Positions 7,165 through 15,487 of a stretch of DNA of 64,000 nt are shown in pieces. The notes beneath the pieces are model-generated. The model was not told the DNA's origin, did not search any database, and worked only from the letters and a program-made list of their open reading frames with translations. This DNA is from UBA4877 sp002399285 (lineage in GTDB: Bacteria; Bacillota; Thermoanaerobacteria; Thermoanaerobacterales; UBA4877). The stretch spans positions 1-64,000 of the forward strand of contig DAIPGN010000004.1 of NCBI GenBank assembly GCA_036771835.1. The letters are read 5' to 3'. The position numbers and the translations under genes were made by a program. Positions within the stretch are counted from its first letter, which is position 1; each line of letters begins with the position of its first letter.

Positions 7165-9870
7165 TCAAAGCGAATAAATCGTTTTCATTATGCCCGTATA
7201 TTCATCATTCGACAATGAGATGTTAAAGGCTGCAGTTACAGGTTCGAGAGAACCTTTAACAATTTTATACCTGGAGATATTTGCCTCCATTATTGCTTTA
7301 CAGTTTTCCATCCGTATCAATTCCCCGCCATTTAATACACGTTCTATGGAACAGGCAAGATGAAGCACCAATCCTATCAATCTATCATTATCGAGGATCA
7401 TTCCATTTCTTACGATATTTAAGTAAAATTCCTTAAATACATCGATGTATTTATCAGCGTCTATATCGACGTTTTCTATAATTATTTCCTTCATATTATC
7501 GATCGTTTCAAAGGCGCTCTTGAAATCGATCTTCATTTTTAAAGTATTCATCTTTTGATTATCAAACAGATCCGTAGTTGAAATGTAATTGAGCGTATCG
7601 TCTTCGGGGTCAAAGGCACTTACGACGGCAAGTATATTTTTTTCTCTTTTTATGTTCTGGAGCTTCCTCTTGAATTCTCTTTTATCGTCTATATTAAGGG
7701 GTATAATGTCCAGCTCTTTTCCGGTAAGATCAAGCTTTTTCTCCAGTATTGATTTTAGCTTTAAAGCTGTACCCTCGCCCGTTATACATGCGGTTATTAT
7801 AACGTCGTCTTTAAAGCCATTCTGTATTTCAAAATTATCTTTATATATTCTGCCTATATATGGGCTTAAGTTTACCGCAGCATCATATACCTCTTCCAGT
7901 GGAGAGTTCAGCAGTGCCTTTCTTCCGGCCTCCAACACCATAGGCGTAGACGCCATTTCCACCGTCTTGACGGGTATGCCCGTTCTCTCGCAGATCATAT
8001 CGCCAAAGAGCACCAAAGATCCCATGTCTACGAGAAGCAATATCCCTTTGGCTTTATTGGTCTTCTTCATTATTTCCGTTAAATTATTTAACGCGGTCTC
8101 AGGTTTCTGATCGAGAGGCATGTTGTATCCAATGACAAAGTTTTCATCGAGCAGCCTGTTTGCAACATCAGCAATGGAGGTTGCGGCAGTCTCGCCGTGC
8201 ATTGCCACGATGACGCCCACTTTTTCATTTTTACTCGTGGTATCGAGATCAAGACACAAAAACATTGTGATAAATGCTACTTCTTCATCCGGCACCCTTA
8301 TATCAAATTTTGCCTGAATGGTTTGTCTTAAGCCGTCTGATACTTTGTATTCCTTTTTATAAACTCTTTTAATATCATCCAGCTGGTAATTTACGATTTT
8401 TTTGCCGTTTAATATTCTTTCAATGGTACTGGCTACATGCATAGAGAGTCCGAACAAGGTCTTTTCGCTGAACTGCCTTTTTAACTCTTTGCCGGCAGCC
8501 TTTAAAAAATCGTCCACGATACTTACGATTTTTTTGTCGACTACTTTATAAAGTTCCTCATAATTTTTCTTACTTACTTCGTTCATGTATCTTTTAAGAT
8601 ATGTCTCTATATCCAGATTCATAATAAGTTTTATATCTTTTTCATCGATGCCTTTATCCACCAATGTGTTTCTCTTTTCTTCCAGAGCTTCGTATAAGTT
8701 AAAGTCATCTTTATCGATATATATTTGTTTGCCGTTGTCATCCATAGAAAATTCAACGACGTCCCCGTTTATAAATTTGTCTATTTTATCCCTGTTCTCT
8801 TTGTATTTAAACAGACCTCTTCTTACATAGTCGGGCAGATCCTCGGTATGCACCGTTACCTTGGTTTCCTTTTTCATGATCACGTCTAAATACGCCTTGG
8901 CGGAGCAAAGTTTGATGTCGCTTTTAAGCTGCCCTATATTATTAGGGCAGTCATAGAGCAGCAGTGCCTTTAGTACGTTTGATGTAATTGATATGTCGTT
9001 ATTTATGGTAGAAGCCTCTTCCATGAAAAAATTCTTGATGAGCTGAAATCTTTCTTCATATGTCCTGTCCCTTAAGGGTGGAAGGTGTATGATCATAGGT
9101 ATCCGCCTTGTAAAGGTTTTTAAAAGCACTGATTCGACATTCTCCGTAGTCGCACATATTATAAGGACATGGGATCCATGGAGCGTTTCCGTCTCGCCGA
9201 GACGCCTGTATAAACCTTTGTCTATAAGATAGAAAAGCATCTCCTGCCCTTCGGGAGGCAACCTATGGACCTCATCAAGGAATAGAATGCCGCCGTTCGC
9301 CCTCTCAACAAATCCTGCCCTATCCTTGTCCGCTCCCGTATAAGCACCCTTTTTCACACCGAAGAGATTTGACATGAGAAGCTGTGGATTATTGGAGTAA
9401 TCAGCACAGTTGAATTCCACGAAGGGCGCATTGGCCCTTATCTTCCCGATTTCCTTAGCGTGTTCATACATGACTTTTGCAAACATGGATTTCCCCGTGC
9501 CCGTTTCACCCAAGAGAAGTGTATGCAACCCGTTGGGAGGATATATGATCGCGGCTCTTGCCTGCCTTATGGAATTATTTAAGCTCTTATCGCTGCCTAT
9601 GATATTGTCAAACTCATCATTTACGGTACCGCCCTTGTCCGCACTAAATATCTCTCCGTCTTTGATCTTATAGAGCACAGGTTTACCTTCCACCTTTAAC
9701 ACTTTTCCCTCTTTAAAAAGACTGTTTAAATCACTGGATGCATTTGTCCTCTGTATATTTACAGCATTAGCTACCTCCATGGCTGAAAACCCCGATATTT
9801 CCTCTTCTGTCCTATACTGATCTGCGCACATTTCTTTTAGCTTCAGGTAAACCTTTTCCATCCTCTTCAT
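7165..9870 (-). CDS. LevR-type sigma-54-dependent PTS operon activator
   Basis: About 901 residues. Domains in order: winged-helix DNA-binding region (1-75), AAA+ domain with Walker A GETGTGKS (near 121-128), sigma-54 contact loop GAYTGA (near 175-180) and Walker B LFLDE; a first PRD (LSMHVAS) around 410-540; a mannose-type EIIA-like domain with the phosphorylatable MHGETAATS; and a C-terminal PRD (LVLHLACSIERVL). This architecture is that of LevR/CelR activators whose activity is set by PTS phosphorylation. I prefer the ATG at 9870, preceded by GGGGGTGG, over the GTG at 9885. It is transcribed towards the PTS operon it very likely controls and has its own promoter carrying a palindrome. Confidence 0.92.
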   Translation of the reverse strand: MKRMEKVYLKLKEMCADQYRTEEEISGFSAMEVANAVNIQRTNASSDLNSLFKEGKVLKVEGKPVLYKIKDGEIFSADKGGTVNDEFDNIIGSDKSLNNSIRQARAAIIYPPNGLHTLLLGETGTGKSMFAKVMYEHAKEIGKIRANAPFVEFNCADYSNNPQLLMSNLFGVKKGAYTGADKDRAGFVERANGGILFLDEVHRLPPEGQEMLFYLIDKGLYRRLGETETLHGSHVLIICATTENVESVLLKTFTRRIPMIIHLPPLRDRTYEERFQLIKNFFMEEASTINNDISITSNVLKALLLYDCPNNIGQLKSDIKLCSAKAYLDVIMKKETKVTVHTEDLPDYVRRGLFKYKENRDKIDKFINGDVVEFSMDDNGKQIYIDKDDFNLYEALEEKRNTLVDKGIDEKDIKLIMNLDIETYLKRYMNEVSKKNYEELYKVVDKKIVSIVDDFLKAAGKELKRQFSEKTLFGLSMHVASTIERILNGKKIVNYQLDDIKRVYKKEYKVSDGLRQTIQAKFDIRVPDEEVAFITMFLCLDLDTTSKNEKVGVIVAMHGETAATSIADVANRLLDENFVIGYNMPLDQKPETALNNLTEIMKKTNKAKGILLLVDMGSLVLFGDMICERTGIPVKTVEMASTPMVLEAGRKALLNSPLEEVYDAAVNLSPYIGRIYKDNFEIQNGFKDDVIITACITGEGTALKLKSILEKKLDLTGKELDIIPLNIDDKREFKRKLQNIKREKNILAVVSAFDPEDDTLNYISTTDLFDNQKMNTLKMKIDFKSAFETIDNMKEIIIENVDIDADKYIDVFKEFYLNIVRNGMILDNDRLIGLVLHLACSIERVLNGGELIRMENCKAIMEANISRYKIVKGSLEPVTAAFNISLSNDEYTGIMKTIYSL

Positions 9871-9884
9871 AAAAACCACCCCCA

Positions 9885-9903
9885 CATGATATATTATATC
9901 ATG
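9885..9903 (-). promoter_or_regulatory. Palindromic operator over the -10 box of the activator gene
   Basis: CATGATATATTATATCATG is a palindrome with two perfect 9-base arms around a single central base. The minus-strand -10 hexamer TATAAT (9893-9898) is at its centre, 23 bases before the start codon. A protein bound here would block the activator promoter; autoregulation is an inference. Confidence 0.5.
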
Positions 9904-9940
9904 GGTTAATACACATTAAAACACATTTAAAATATAAAGA

Positions 9941-9956
9941 GTGGGCTTTCGCCCAC
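9941..9956 (-). terminator. Terminator after the DUF1657-like gene
   Basis: GTGGGC-TTTC-GCCCAC hairpin directly beyond the stop codon at 9964, followed on the minus strand by a T-rich stretch. Confidence 0.8.
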
Positions 9957-9963
9957 CCTTGCT

Positions 9964-10311
9964 TTACTTCATTTGGTTGTTTTTAACCGTATCAAGCAGC
10001 CTATCTGTTTTGCTCTCTGCCGACTTGGCAATCTTTGATGCAGATTTGGCTTGATCTGCGTTCTGATTGCTGTTCAATACATTTTGCTGTGCACCTTGGG
10101 TAGGGGCCTGGCCGCTGTTGAGATTATTGTTCTGATTAACATAATTTAACCTATTGTTAAGCATGTCGATATGCCTCTGCATGTCCTGCTGCATCTGCTC
10201 GAACATCTGCTTGGCCATGGGGTCGTCAGTGGAGCTTGAAAAAGTTGCATAAGAACCCATTGCTCCCTGGGCTGATGCCTTTGCCTTTTCCAGATCACTT
10301 TTAACAGTCAT
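9964..10311 (-). CDS. DUF1657-like small protein, probably spore-associated
   Basis: 115 residues from the ATG at 10311, chosen because GGAGGGG lies 8 bases upstream; a longer frame to 10365 would add a hydrophobic, coding-unlike extension. The first about 65 residues (MTVKSDLEKAKASAQG and SSTDDPMAKQMFEQMQQDMQRH) match the DUF1657 pattern, a small helical protein found in spore-formers and in some spoVA-type operons. The C-terminal half is Gln/Asn-rich, low complexity. No enzymatic function is known. It is monocistronic, with a terminator on each side. Confidence 0.65.
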   Translation of the reverse strand: MTVKSDLEKAKASAQGAMGSYATFSSSTDDPMAKQMFEQMQQDMQRHIDMLNNRLNYVNQNNNLNSGQAPTQGAQQNVLNSNQNADQAKSASKIAKSAESKTDRLLDTVKNNQMK

Positions 10312-10398
10312 CTGTTTAACCCCTCCATATTTTTTTATTTTTGCCCCGTAATATATTATTATCATTATTGTTGTAAAAAACCACGGTATATATAGCCA

Positions 10399-10439
10399 TT
10401 TTTAAAGGCTATAGCAAAAACCGCCATAGCCTTTAAAAA
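10399..10439 (-). terminator. Terminator after porB
   Basis: A perfect 14-bp stem TTTTTAAAGGCTAT / ATAGCCTTTAAAAA with a 13-base loop, 15 bases past the porB stop. The A/T ends of the stem supply the U-run. Confidence 0.75.
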
Positions 10440-10453
10440 TAATTAAAATTAAA

Positions 10454-11380
10454 TTATTCTTCGCAGCGTTTCAGAATCTCTTCCCAACGCTTATCCACCT
10501 GCTGCTGGACCTCAGCTATCAGATGTTCGTTGCCCGGCTTGAACAGGTGCTTAAATCTTCCCTGCCTCTTAAGATAATCCTCTACCGGCAGCTTTGTTCT
10601 CGGCTTATAGGTAAGTCTCCACTTGCCCTCTACCACTTCAAACATAGGCCATACGCAGGTCTCCACGGCCAGCTTTGTTATTTCCATGCCCTCGGCTGTT
10701 TCGGTCCTCCAACCTCTCGGGCAGATGGCCAGGACGTTGAGCAGAGCCGGTCCGTCAACTTTAATGGCCTTTTCGGCCTTGTCGTAAAGATCTTTCCAGT
10801 GCGCCGGAGTAGACTGAGCCACATAAGGTATATTATGTGCCACGGCTATATCCGCCAGTTCCTTCCTCGGCTGAGATTTCCCGGGAATGACACTTCCCGC
10901 CGGGCTGGTGGTGGTATCGGCATACATAGGCGTAGCGGAAGATCTCTGTATTCCGGTGTTCATATAAGCGCCATTATCATAGCATACATACACAAAATCA
11001 TGACCGCGCTCCAAAGCTCCTGAAAGTGACTGAAGTCCGATATCATAGGTACCGCCGTCGCCTCCGAAAGCAATGAATTTATATTTCTCGTTTACCTTGC
11101 CTCTTTTTTTCAGCGCCTTATATGCAGCTTCCACACCGCTTATGGTAGCGCCGGCATTTTCAAAAGCACTGTGAATATATGAAGTACGCCATGCCGAATA
11201 CGGATAAACAGTGCTCGAAACCTCCAAACAACCCGTAGCATTGGCCACGACCAGATGCGTATCTTCCGGCACCGCACTCAAGACCCTTCTTACCGTTATG
11301 GGAGCGCCGCAGCCTGCACAGAGTCTGTGACCGCCTGTAAAAAGCTCAGGTTTCTTGGCTATATCCCGTAATGTTGCCAT
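10454..11380 (-). CDS. porB: Pyruvate:ferredoxin oxidoreductase, beta subunit
   Basis: 308 residues. The beta subunit binds thiamine diphosphate and one [4Fe-4S] cluster in the four-subunit enzyme that oxidises pyruvate with CoA to acetyl-CoA and CO2, reducing ferredoxin. Visible are the cluster cysteines (Cys21 and Cys24 in CAGCG, Cys51, and one in ICPRGW) and the ThDP/Mg motif GGDGGTYDIG with the later CYDNGAYMNTG. It follows porA by two bases in the order porC-porD-porA-porB. A strong terminator follows. Confidence 0.96.
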   Translation of the reverse strand: MATLRDIAKKPELFTGGHRLCAGCGAPITVRRVLSAVPEDTHLVVANATGCLEVSSTVYPYSAWRTSYIHSAFENAGATISGVEAAYKALKKRGKVNEKYKFIAFGGDGGTYDIGLQSLSGALERGHDFVYVCYDNGAYMNTGIQRSSATPMYADTTTSPAGSVIPGKSQPRKELADIAVAHNIPYVAQSTPAHWKDLYDKAEKAIKVDGPALLNVLAICPRGWRTETAEGMEITKLAVETCVWPMFEVVEGKWRLTYKPRTKLPVEDYLKRQGRFKHLFKPGNEHLIAEVQQQVDKRWEEILKRCEE

Positions 11381-11382
11381 GC

Positions 11383-12570
11383 TTATTCACCACCCTTTTC
11401 TCTGATACCAAGATACTTTTTGACCTCACACACCTTACCTGTTTTAACGATATCCATGAGGTCGCCGTATACATTCTCAATATCCTTTGTATCTACATCC
11501 CTGCCGCCAAGGCCAAAGATATAGTTTACGATCTTTATATCCTTATTATCGAACATTACGTTCCTTATTTCCGTAAATAACGGGCCATATGCACCGAAGC
11601 TGTCCGCTTTATCCAAGACGGCAACGGCCTTTACATCTTTAAGCGCCTCGGCGATCTCCTTGCCGGGAATCGGTCTGAAAGTACGGGGCTTAAGCAGCCC
11701 GGCCTTTATGCCCTGGGACCTGAGCTCATCCACGACGACCTTTGTGGTGCCTGCGGTGGAGTTCAATACCACGATGGCTATATCCGCATCGTCCAAGTCG
11801 TATTTTTCAAAATAGCTATACTTTCTGCCCGTCAGCTTCTCATATTCCTGAGCGACCTCCAATATGACCTGCTTAGCGTTATCCATGCCGGCCTGTTGTT
11901 GTCTCTTATGTTCCGTGTAATACACAGGAAGATCCATTGCGCCCAAAGACACGGGATGATCCGCGTTCAATAAAAATTGCTCCGGGTCATATTCGCCTAT
12001 AAATTTCTTGACTTCGGCATTATCTAAAACTTCTAGACTCTCAAGAGCATGGCTGGTTATAAAGCCGTCCATGCATACCATTACCGGCAGACTTACCCTT
12101 GGATCTTCGGCGATCCTGATGGCCTGCATTATATTGTCATACGTCTCCTGCGCGCTCTCGGAATAGAGCTGGATCCAGCCTGTATCCCTGGCGCCCATTG
12201 AGTCGCTGTGATCATTGTGAATATTTAAAGGACCTGACAGCGCCCTGTTTGCCACAGTCATTACTATGGGCAGTCTCATAGAAGCTGCTATATAAAGCAT
12301 CTCCCACATAAAGGCCAGGCCCTGTGAGGATGTGGCGGTCATAGTTCTGGCTCCCGCCGCAGAAGAACCTATGCAGGCGCTCATAGCACTGTGCTCCGAC
12401 TCAACCGCAACAAATTCGGTGTCTACCTCTCCATTCGCCACAAACTGCGAAAAATACTGAGGTATCTCAGTTGAAGGCGTAATAGGATATGCGGCAACCA
12501 CATCGGGGTTTATTTGCTTCATAGCAAAGGCCGCCGCCTCATTACCTGAAAGTGAAACTCTCTTTGCCAT
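11383..12570 (-). CDS. porA: Pyruvate:ferredoxin oxidoreductase, alpha subunit
   Basis: 395 residues, the alpha subunit of the four-subunit pyruvate:ferredoxin oxidoreductase. The N-terminal VAAYPITPSTEIPQYFS and the region TEFVAVESEHSAMSACIGSSAAGART are hallmarks of the pyrimidine-binding chain that completes the ThDP site together with PorB. Located between porD and porB with very short gaps, so translation is likely coupled. Other 2-oxoacid oxidoreductases (2-oxoglutarate, 2-ketoisovalerate) share the fold; the subunit order and length fit the pyruvate enzyme best. Confidence 0.95.
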   Translation of the reverse strand: MAKRVSLSGNEAAAFAMKQINPDVVAAYPITPSTEIPQYFSQFVANGEVDTEFVAVESEHSAMSACIGSSAAGARTMTATSSQGLAFMWEMLYIAASMRLPIVMTVANRALSGPLNIHNDHSDSMGARDTGWIQLYSESAQETYDNIMQAIRIAEDPRVSLPVMVCMDGFITSHALESLEVLDNAEVKKFIGEYDPEQFLLNADHPVSLGAMDLPVYYTEHKRQQQAGMDNAKQVILEVAQEYEKLTGRKYSYFEKYDLDDADIAIVVLNSTAGTTKVVVDELRSQGIKAGLLKPRTFRPIPGKEIAEALKDVKAVAVLDKADSFGAYGPLFTEIRNVMFDNKDIKIVNYIFGLGGRDVDTKDIENVYGDLMDIVKTGKVCEVKKYLGIREKGGE

Positions 12571-12582
12571 TTCCTTCCCTCC

Positions 12583-12888
12583 CTACTCTATAACCATCTT
12601 TATGGCCTTGGCCCTGTCCGGGCATTCCACCGCGCAGATACCGCAGCCTTTGCAATGTTCATAATCTATCCCGACCACCTTGCCGTCTTCCACCTTTATA
12701 GACCCTTCCGGGCAATAGGCCCAGCAGAAAAGACACTGTATGCACTTATCGGGGTCGTATTCCGGTTTCTCAACTCTCCAGTCGCCTGTTTTAAACTGCT
12801 GTGCGTTGCCCGGCTCTGTGATTATACCGGCCTTAGGCAGTTCTTCCCATGTGGCATCCGCACTCGTCTTATAAACCTTCCCGCTCAT
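12583..12888 (-). CDS. porD: Pyruvate:ferredoxin oxidoreductase, delta (ferredoxin-like) subunit
   Basis: 101 residues with two [4Fe-4S] motifs: CIQCLFCWAYC and CKGCGICAVEC. It carries electrons from the PorAB active site towards external ferredoxin. The start codon overlaps the porC stop by 4 bases (ATGA), which is typical of translational coupling. Confidence 0.95.
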   Translation of the reverse strand: MSGKVYKTSADATWEELPKAGIITEPGNAQQFKTGDWRVEKPEYDPDKCIQCLFCWAYCPEGSIKVEDGKVVGIDYEHCKGCGICAVECPDRAKAIKMVIE

Positions 12889-13478
12889 AGACCCTTCACC
12901 TCCTGCATAGCCCTCTTTAAAGCACGCATATTCCCGTCGACAACCTGTAACTTATGTGCAAACTTCTTTCTAAAATTGCCTTCCATGTTCTCAACGAATT
13001 TCTTCTCATCCAGTATGTCCGTAACCCTGACTACAGCCGCAAGCATAGGCGTGTTCGGGAAATTGCCCCCTATCTCGTCCATTGCTATCTGCGACGCGTC
13101 AATGGTATATACCTTACCTTTAAAACCTGTCTTTTGCCTGACATCTTCCGGATCCTTAGGCGTATTTACCAACAATATCCCGCTGTCTTCTTTCAAACCT
13201 GATGTAACATCAACAGTTCCAATAAGTGTATGATCAATAACGACCTCGACGTCCGGTTCGTAAATATTTGAATGGATCCTTATAGGCTCACTGCTGATCC
13301 TCGTATAGGCAGTAACGGGAGCTCCCATCCTTTCCGGTCCGTACTCGGGAAAGGCCTGCATATATGCTCCGATCTCAAAAGCCGCCTGCGCCAATAACAG
13401 AGATGCGGTCTTGGCACCCTGTCCACCTCTTCCGTGCCAACGAATCTCAGCCATCTTAGCCACTGTAGAAGTACTCAA
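12885..13478 (-). CDS. porC: Pyruvate:ferredoxin oxidoreductase, gamma subunit
   Basis: 197 residues. The N-terminal RWHGRGGQGAKTAS and YGPERMGAPV are diagnostic for gamma subunits of 2-oxoacid:ferredoxin oxidoreductases, which bind the CoA side of the complex. A TTG start at 13478 is supported by GGAAGGAGG 8 bases upstream. First gene of the operon; the roughly 180 bases before it carry a promoter overlapped by inverted repeats. Confidence 0.95.
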   Translation of the reverse strand: MSTSTVAKMAEIRWHGRGGQGAKTASLLLAQAAFEIGAYMQAFPEYGPERMGAPVTAYTRISSEPIRIHSNIYEPDVEVVIDHTLIGTVDVTSGLKEDSGILLVNTPKDPEDVRQKTGFKGKVYTIDASQIAMDEIGGNFPNTPMLAAVVRVTDILDEKKFVENMEGNFRKKFAHKLQVVDGNMRALKRAMQEVKGL

Positions 13479-13513
13479 ATTATGTTCCTCCTTCCAATAA
13501 TTTAAATATGCGT

Positions 13514-13641
13514 ACTGTTATACTACAGTCCAGACATTCAAACTGTATTATATAGTATCTTTTCTCACCTATAACAGTCTTACGAAGCGTAGAAAGCATA
13601 AGCCACAGCAAGTATAACAGTATCCACATATACTGTAACAG
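13514..13641. promoter_or_regulatory. Cluster of ACTGT/ACAGT inverted repeats upstream of porC
   Basis: Four copies of a TATAACAGT / ACTGTTATA-like half-site pattern occur within 130 bases: 13514-13529 (ACTGTTATACTACAGT), 13542-13556, 13571-13578 and 13617-13636 (7-base arms ACAGTAT / ATACTGT, 6-base spacer). The last one covers the proposed -10 box. Such repetition in a leader suggests operator sites for a repressor or activator that I cannot name. Confidence 0.5.
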
Positions 13642-13660
13642 ATGAATATCTCCCTGTCAA
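13632..13660 (-). promoter_or_regulatory. porC: Sigma-A promoter of the por operon
   Basis: Minus-strand TTGACA (13660-13655), a 17-base spacer, then TACAGT (13637-13632). The -10 box lies in the right arm of an inverted repeat. The leader to the porC start is about 150 bases. Confidence 0.55.
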
Positions 13661-13663
13661 TTG

Positions 13664-13699
13664 CAAAAAAAAAGAAGTAATATTTCTAATATTACATTC
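13664..13699 (-). terminator. Terminator after bofA
   Basis: Minus-strand hairpin GTAATATT-AGA-AATATTAC followed by TTC and a run of nine T. It is A/T-rich but has the right layout and separates bofA from the por promoter. Confidence 0.7.
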
Positions 13700-13781
13700 T
13701 TCGAGAATAGCAAAAAAACATCCCGATGCCATGTAATGCTGCTCTAATATATGACGGATTCATACCGCGGCCGATTTAAAG

Positions 13782-14054
13782 TCATAGCAAATGCTGCAAA
13801 AGCAACAGCAGCACCACCCCGGGCACGCCAAGGAATCCGATCACAAGGGCCGATATGGGATTGAGCGGTATATGCAGGCCGAAGTAACCTCCCGCGAAAT
13901 TCAATACCAGCAGGATTATGCCGCCTATTATTCCGTTATATAACAGCCTCCATATCATCTTAATAGGTACTAAAAGCACCCAGCCCAGAAGGTACAAGAG
14001 TATAAGGCCCACCGCATATGCAATTATTATATTGATGCCCACGCCATTCACCAT
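13782..14054 (-). CDS. bofA: BofA-like sigma-K processing regulator
   Basis: 90 residues, almost entirely hydrophobic with two to three membrane segments. The pattern LLYNGIIGGIILLVLNFAGGYFGLHIPLNPISALVIGFLGVPGVVLLLLLQ is typical of BofA in spore-formers (quoted only in part when matched: NGIIGGI and NPISALVIGFLGVPG). BofA holds the SpoIVFB protease inactive in the outer forespore membrane. The neighbouring DUF2508-recR-ybaB-dnaX order is the conserved one. Confidence 0.88.
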   Translation of the reverse strand: MVNGVGINIIIAYAVGLILLYLLGWVLLVPIKMIWRLLYNGIIGGIILLVLNFAGGYFGLHIPLNPISALVIGFLGVPGVVLLLLLQHLL

Positions 14055-14093
14055 TATACACCCCCTCTTAAATTATATGGGGTGTCCAAAAAA

Positions 14094-14381
14094 TTATTCT
14101 ACTTTTACGAGGCCTTCCTGCTTAGCCAGTTTTAAGAGGTATGCATACTTTTTCCTCGCCGCTTCCCTGTAGTATATAGCATGGTCTATGAGATCCGGAT
14201 CGGAAACGGACTCAAAGTAGTTGTCGGCATACTGCATCTCCTCTTTGGCGAGCTCAATGGACGACAGCAGTCCTGCGGTATCGCCATTAGCATCGCTGCG
14301 TATGGACTCTCCCGTAAAAACCCTGTTTGCCCTGCTTAGTATATCGCCGAAATAACCACGGCCCAAATTAAGATTGATCAT
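14094..14381 (-). CDS. DUF2508 family protein
   Basis: 95 residues from the ATG at 14381, which has GGAGGG 6 bases upstream. The family (YaaL-like) occurs between recR and bofA in Firmicutes and has no known function. Visible features: an acidic helical region with LLSSIELAKEEMQYADNYFE followed by a basic helix YYREAARKKYAYLLKLAKQEG. 39 bases before bofA and probably co-transcribed with it. Confidence 0.8.
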   Translation of the reverse strand: MINLNLGRGYFGDILSRANRVFTGESIRSDANGDTAGLLSSIELAKEEMQYADNYFESVSDPDLIDHAIYYREAARKKYAYLLKLAKQEGLVKVE

Positions 14382-14495
14382 AAAACACCCTCCAGGAAAA
14401 AATATTCTAACCATATTTTTCCCCGGATAAAATTATTTTATACGGCTTGCCAAAGAACAATGAAATAATCTTTTGTCAGTATCATACCAAATAAA

Positions 14496-14520
14496 AAATG
14501 CCCATTTGACATGAGCATTT
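14496..14520 (-). terminator. Terminator at the end of recR
   Basis: Minus-strand stem AAATGCTCA / TGGGCATTT followed by TTTATTT. The stem overlaps the recR stop codon. Confidence 0.75.
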
Positions 14521-15115
14521 ATATCTCTCTCCTTCCGGTAAGGGCAGAACCCAATGTGACCTCATCGGCATATTCCAGTTCCCCTCCCATAGGTATCCCG
14601 TGGGCTATCCTGGTGACTCTTATACCCAGCGGTTTTATCAGCCTGGCGATATACAGCGTAGTGGCTTCGCCTTCCACGTCGGGGTTTATCGCAAGTATGA
14701 CCTCTTTCACATCCTCGCCGAGTCGTGCGAGAAGTTCCTTTATGCGTATATCCTCCGGCCCTATCCCGTCCAGCGGCGATATGGTGCCCTGAAGCACATG
14801 GTAAAGTCCCTTATATTCCTTTGTCTTTTCCATAGCCACAACGTCTCTCGGGTCCTCGACCACGCAGATCATAGACCCGTCTCTCGAGCCGTCCGAGCAT
14901 ATCTCGCATATATCGCTATCGGTGATATTAAAGCATTTGCTGCAATAATGGACCTTTTGCTTGGCTTCCTTTATGGCTGCCGACAGCGAATCCACCTCTT
15001 CTTCCTTCATGTTGATGATATGAAAGGCGAGCCTCTGGGCTGTCTTGGGACCCACGCCCGGAAGCTTGGAAAGCTCTTCTATCAGCCTGGCCATGGACGG
15101 AGTATAGTAATGCAT
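14519..15115 (-). CDS. recR: Recombination mediator RecR
   Basis: 198 residues, full length. RecR with RecO and RecF loads RecA at gaps. Domains in order: N-terminal helix-hairpin-helix (LSKLPGVGPKTAQRLAFH), a zinc finger (CSKCFNITDSDICEIC), a Toprim domain (ICVVEDPRDVVAMEK and NPDVEGEATTLYIARL) and a C-terminal Walker-B-like tail. 15 bases after ybaB, in the dnaX-ybaB-recR operon. Confidence 0.97.
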   Translation of the reverse strand: MHYYTPSMARLIEELSKLPGVGPKTAQRLAFHIINMKEEEVDSLSAAIKEAKQKVHYCSKCFNITDSDICEICSDGSRDGSMICVVEDPRDVVAMEKTKEYKGLYHVLQGTISPLDGIGPEDIRIKELLARLGEDVKEVILAINPDVEGEATTLYIARLIKPLGIRVTRIAHGIPMGGELEYADEVTLGSALTGRREI

Positions 15116-15130
15116 CCTATCCCCTCCGCA

Positions 15131-15460
15131 TTACATGAGCCCGGATAGATCGATCCCTCCGGTGACCCTGCCCATCTTATCCTTCATCGTATCCTCAGAT
15201 TTCTGCAAGACCTCGTTTACCGCAGCCAATATAAGATCCTGGAGCATCTCCACGTCGTCGGGATCCACGGCCTCCGGTGAAATGCTGATCTCGACCAGCT
15301 GCTTTTTGCCATTGGCAACGGCCTTTACCACTCCGCCGCCGGCTGTGGCTTCCAATCTCAATTCGCCAAGCTCCTGCTGCACCTTATCCATTTCCTGCTG
15401 CACCTTCTGGAACTGCTTCATCATATTGTTCATGTTGAAGTTTCCCGGCATTTTTGACAT
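15131..15460 (-). CDS. YbaB/EbfC family nucleoid-associated protein
   Basis: 109 residues. A small DNA-binding protein that forms tweezers-like dimers; usually encoded between dnaX and recR as here. I chose the second ATG (15460) because AAGGGG is 8 bases upstream of it and only 2 from the first ATG at 15466. Features: Met-rich N-terminus, the helix QFQKVQQEMDKVQQEL and the core GVVKAVANGKKQLVEISI. Confidence 0.93.
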   Translation of the reverse strand: MSKMPGNFNMNNMMKQFQKVQQEMDKVQQELGELRLEATAGGGVVKAVANGKKQLVEISISPEAVDPDDVEMLQDLILAAVNEVLQKSEDTMKDKMGRVTGGIDLSGLM

Positions 15461-15487
15461 TATCATTTCCCCTTTCTTTACTATCGA

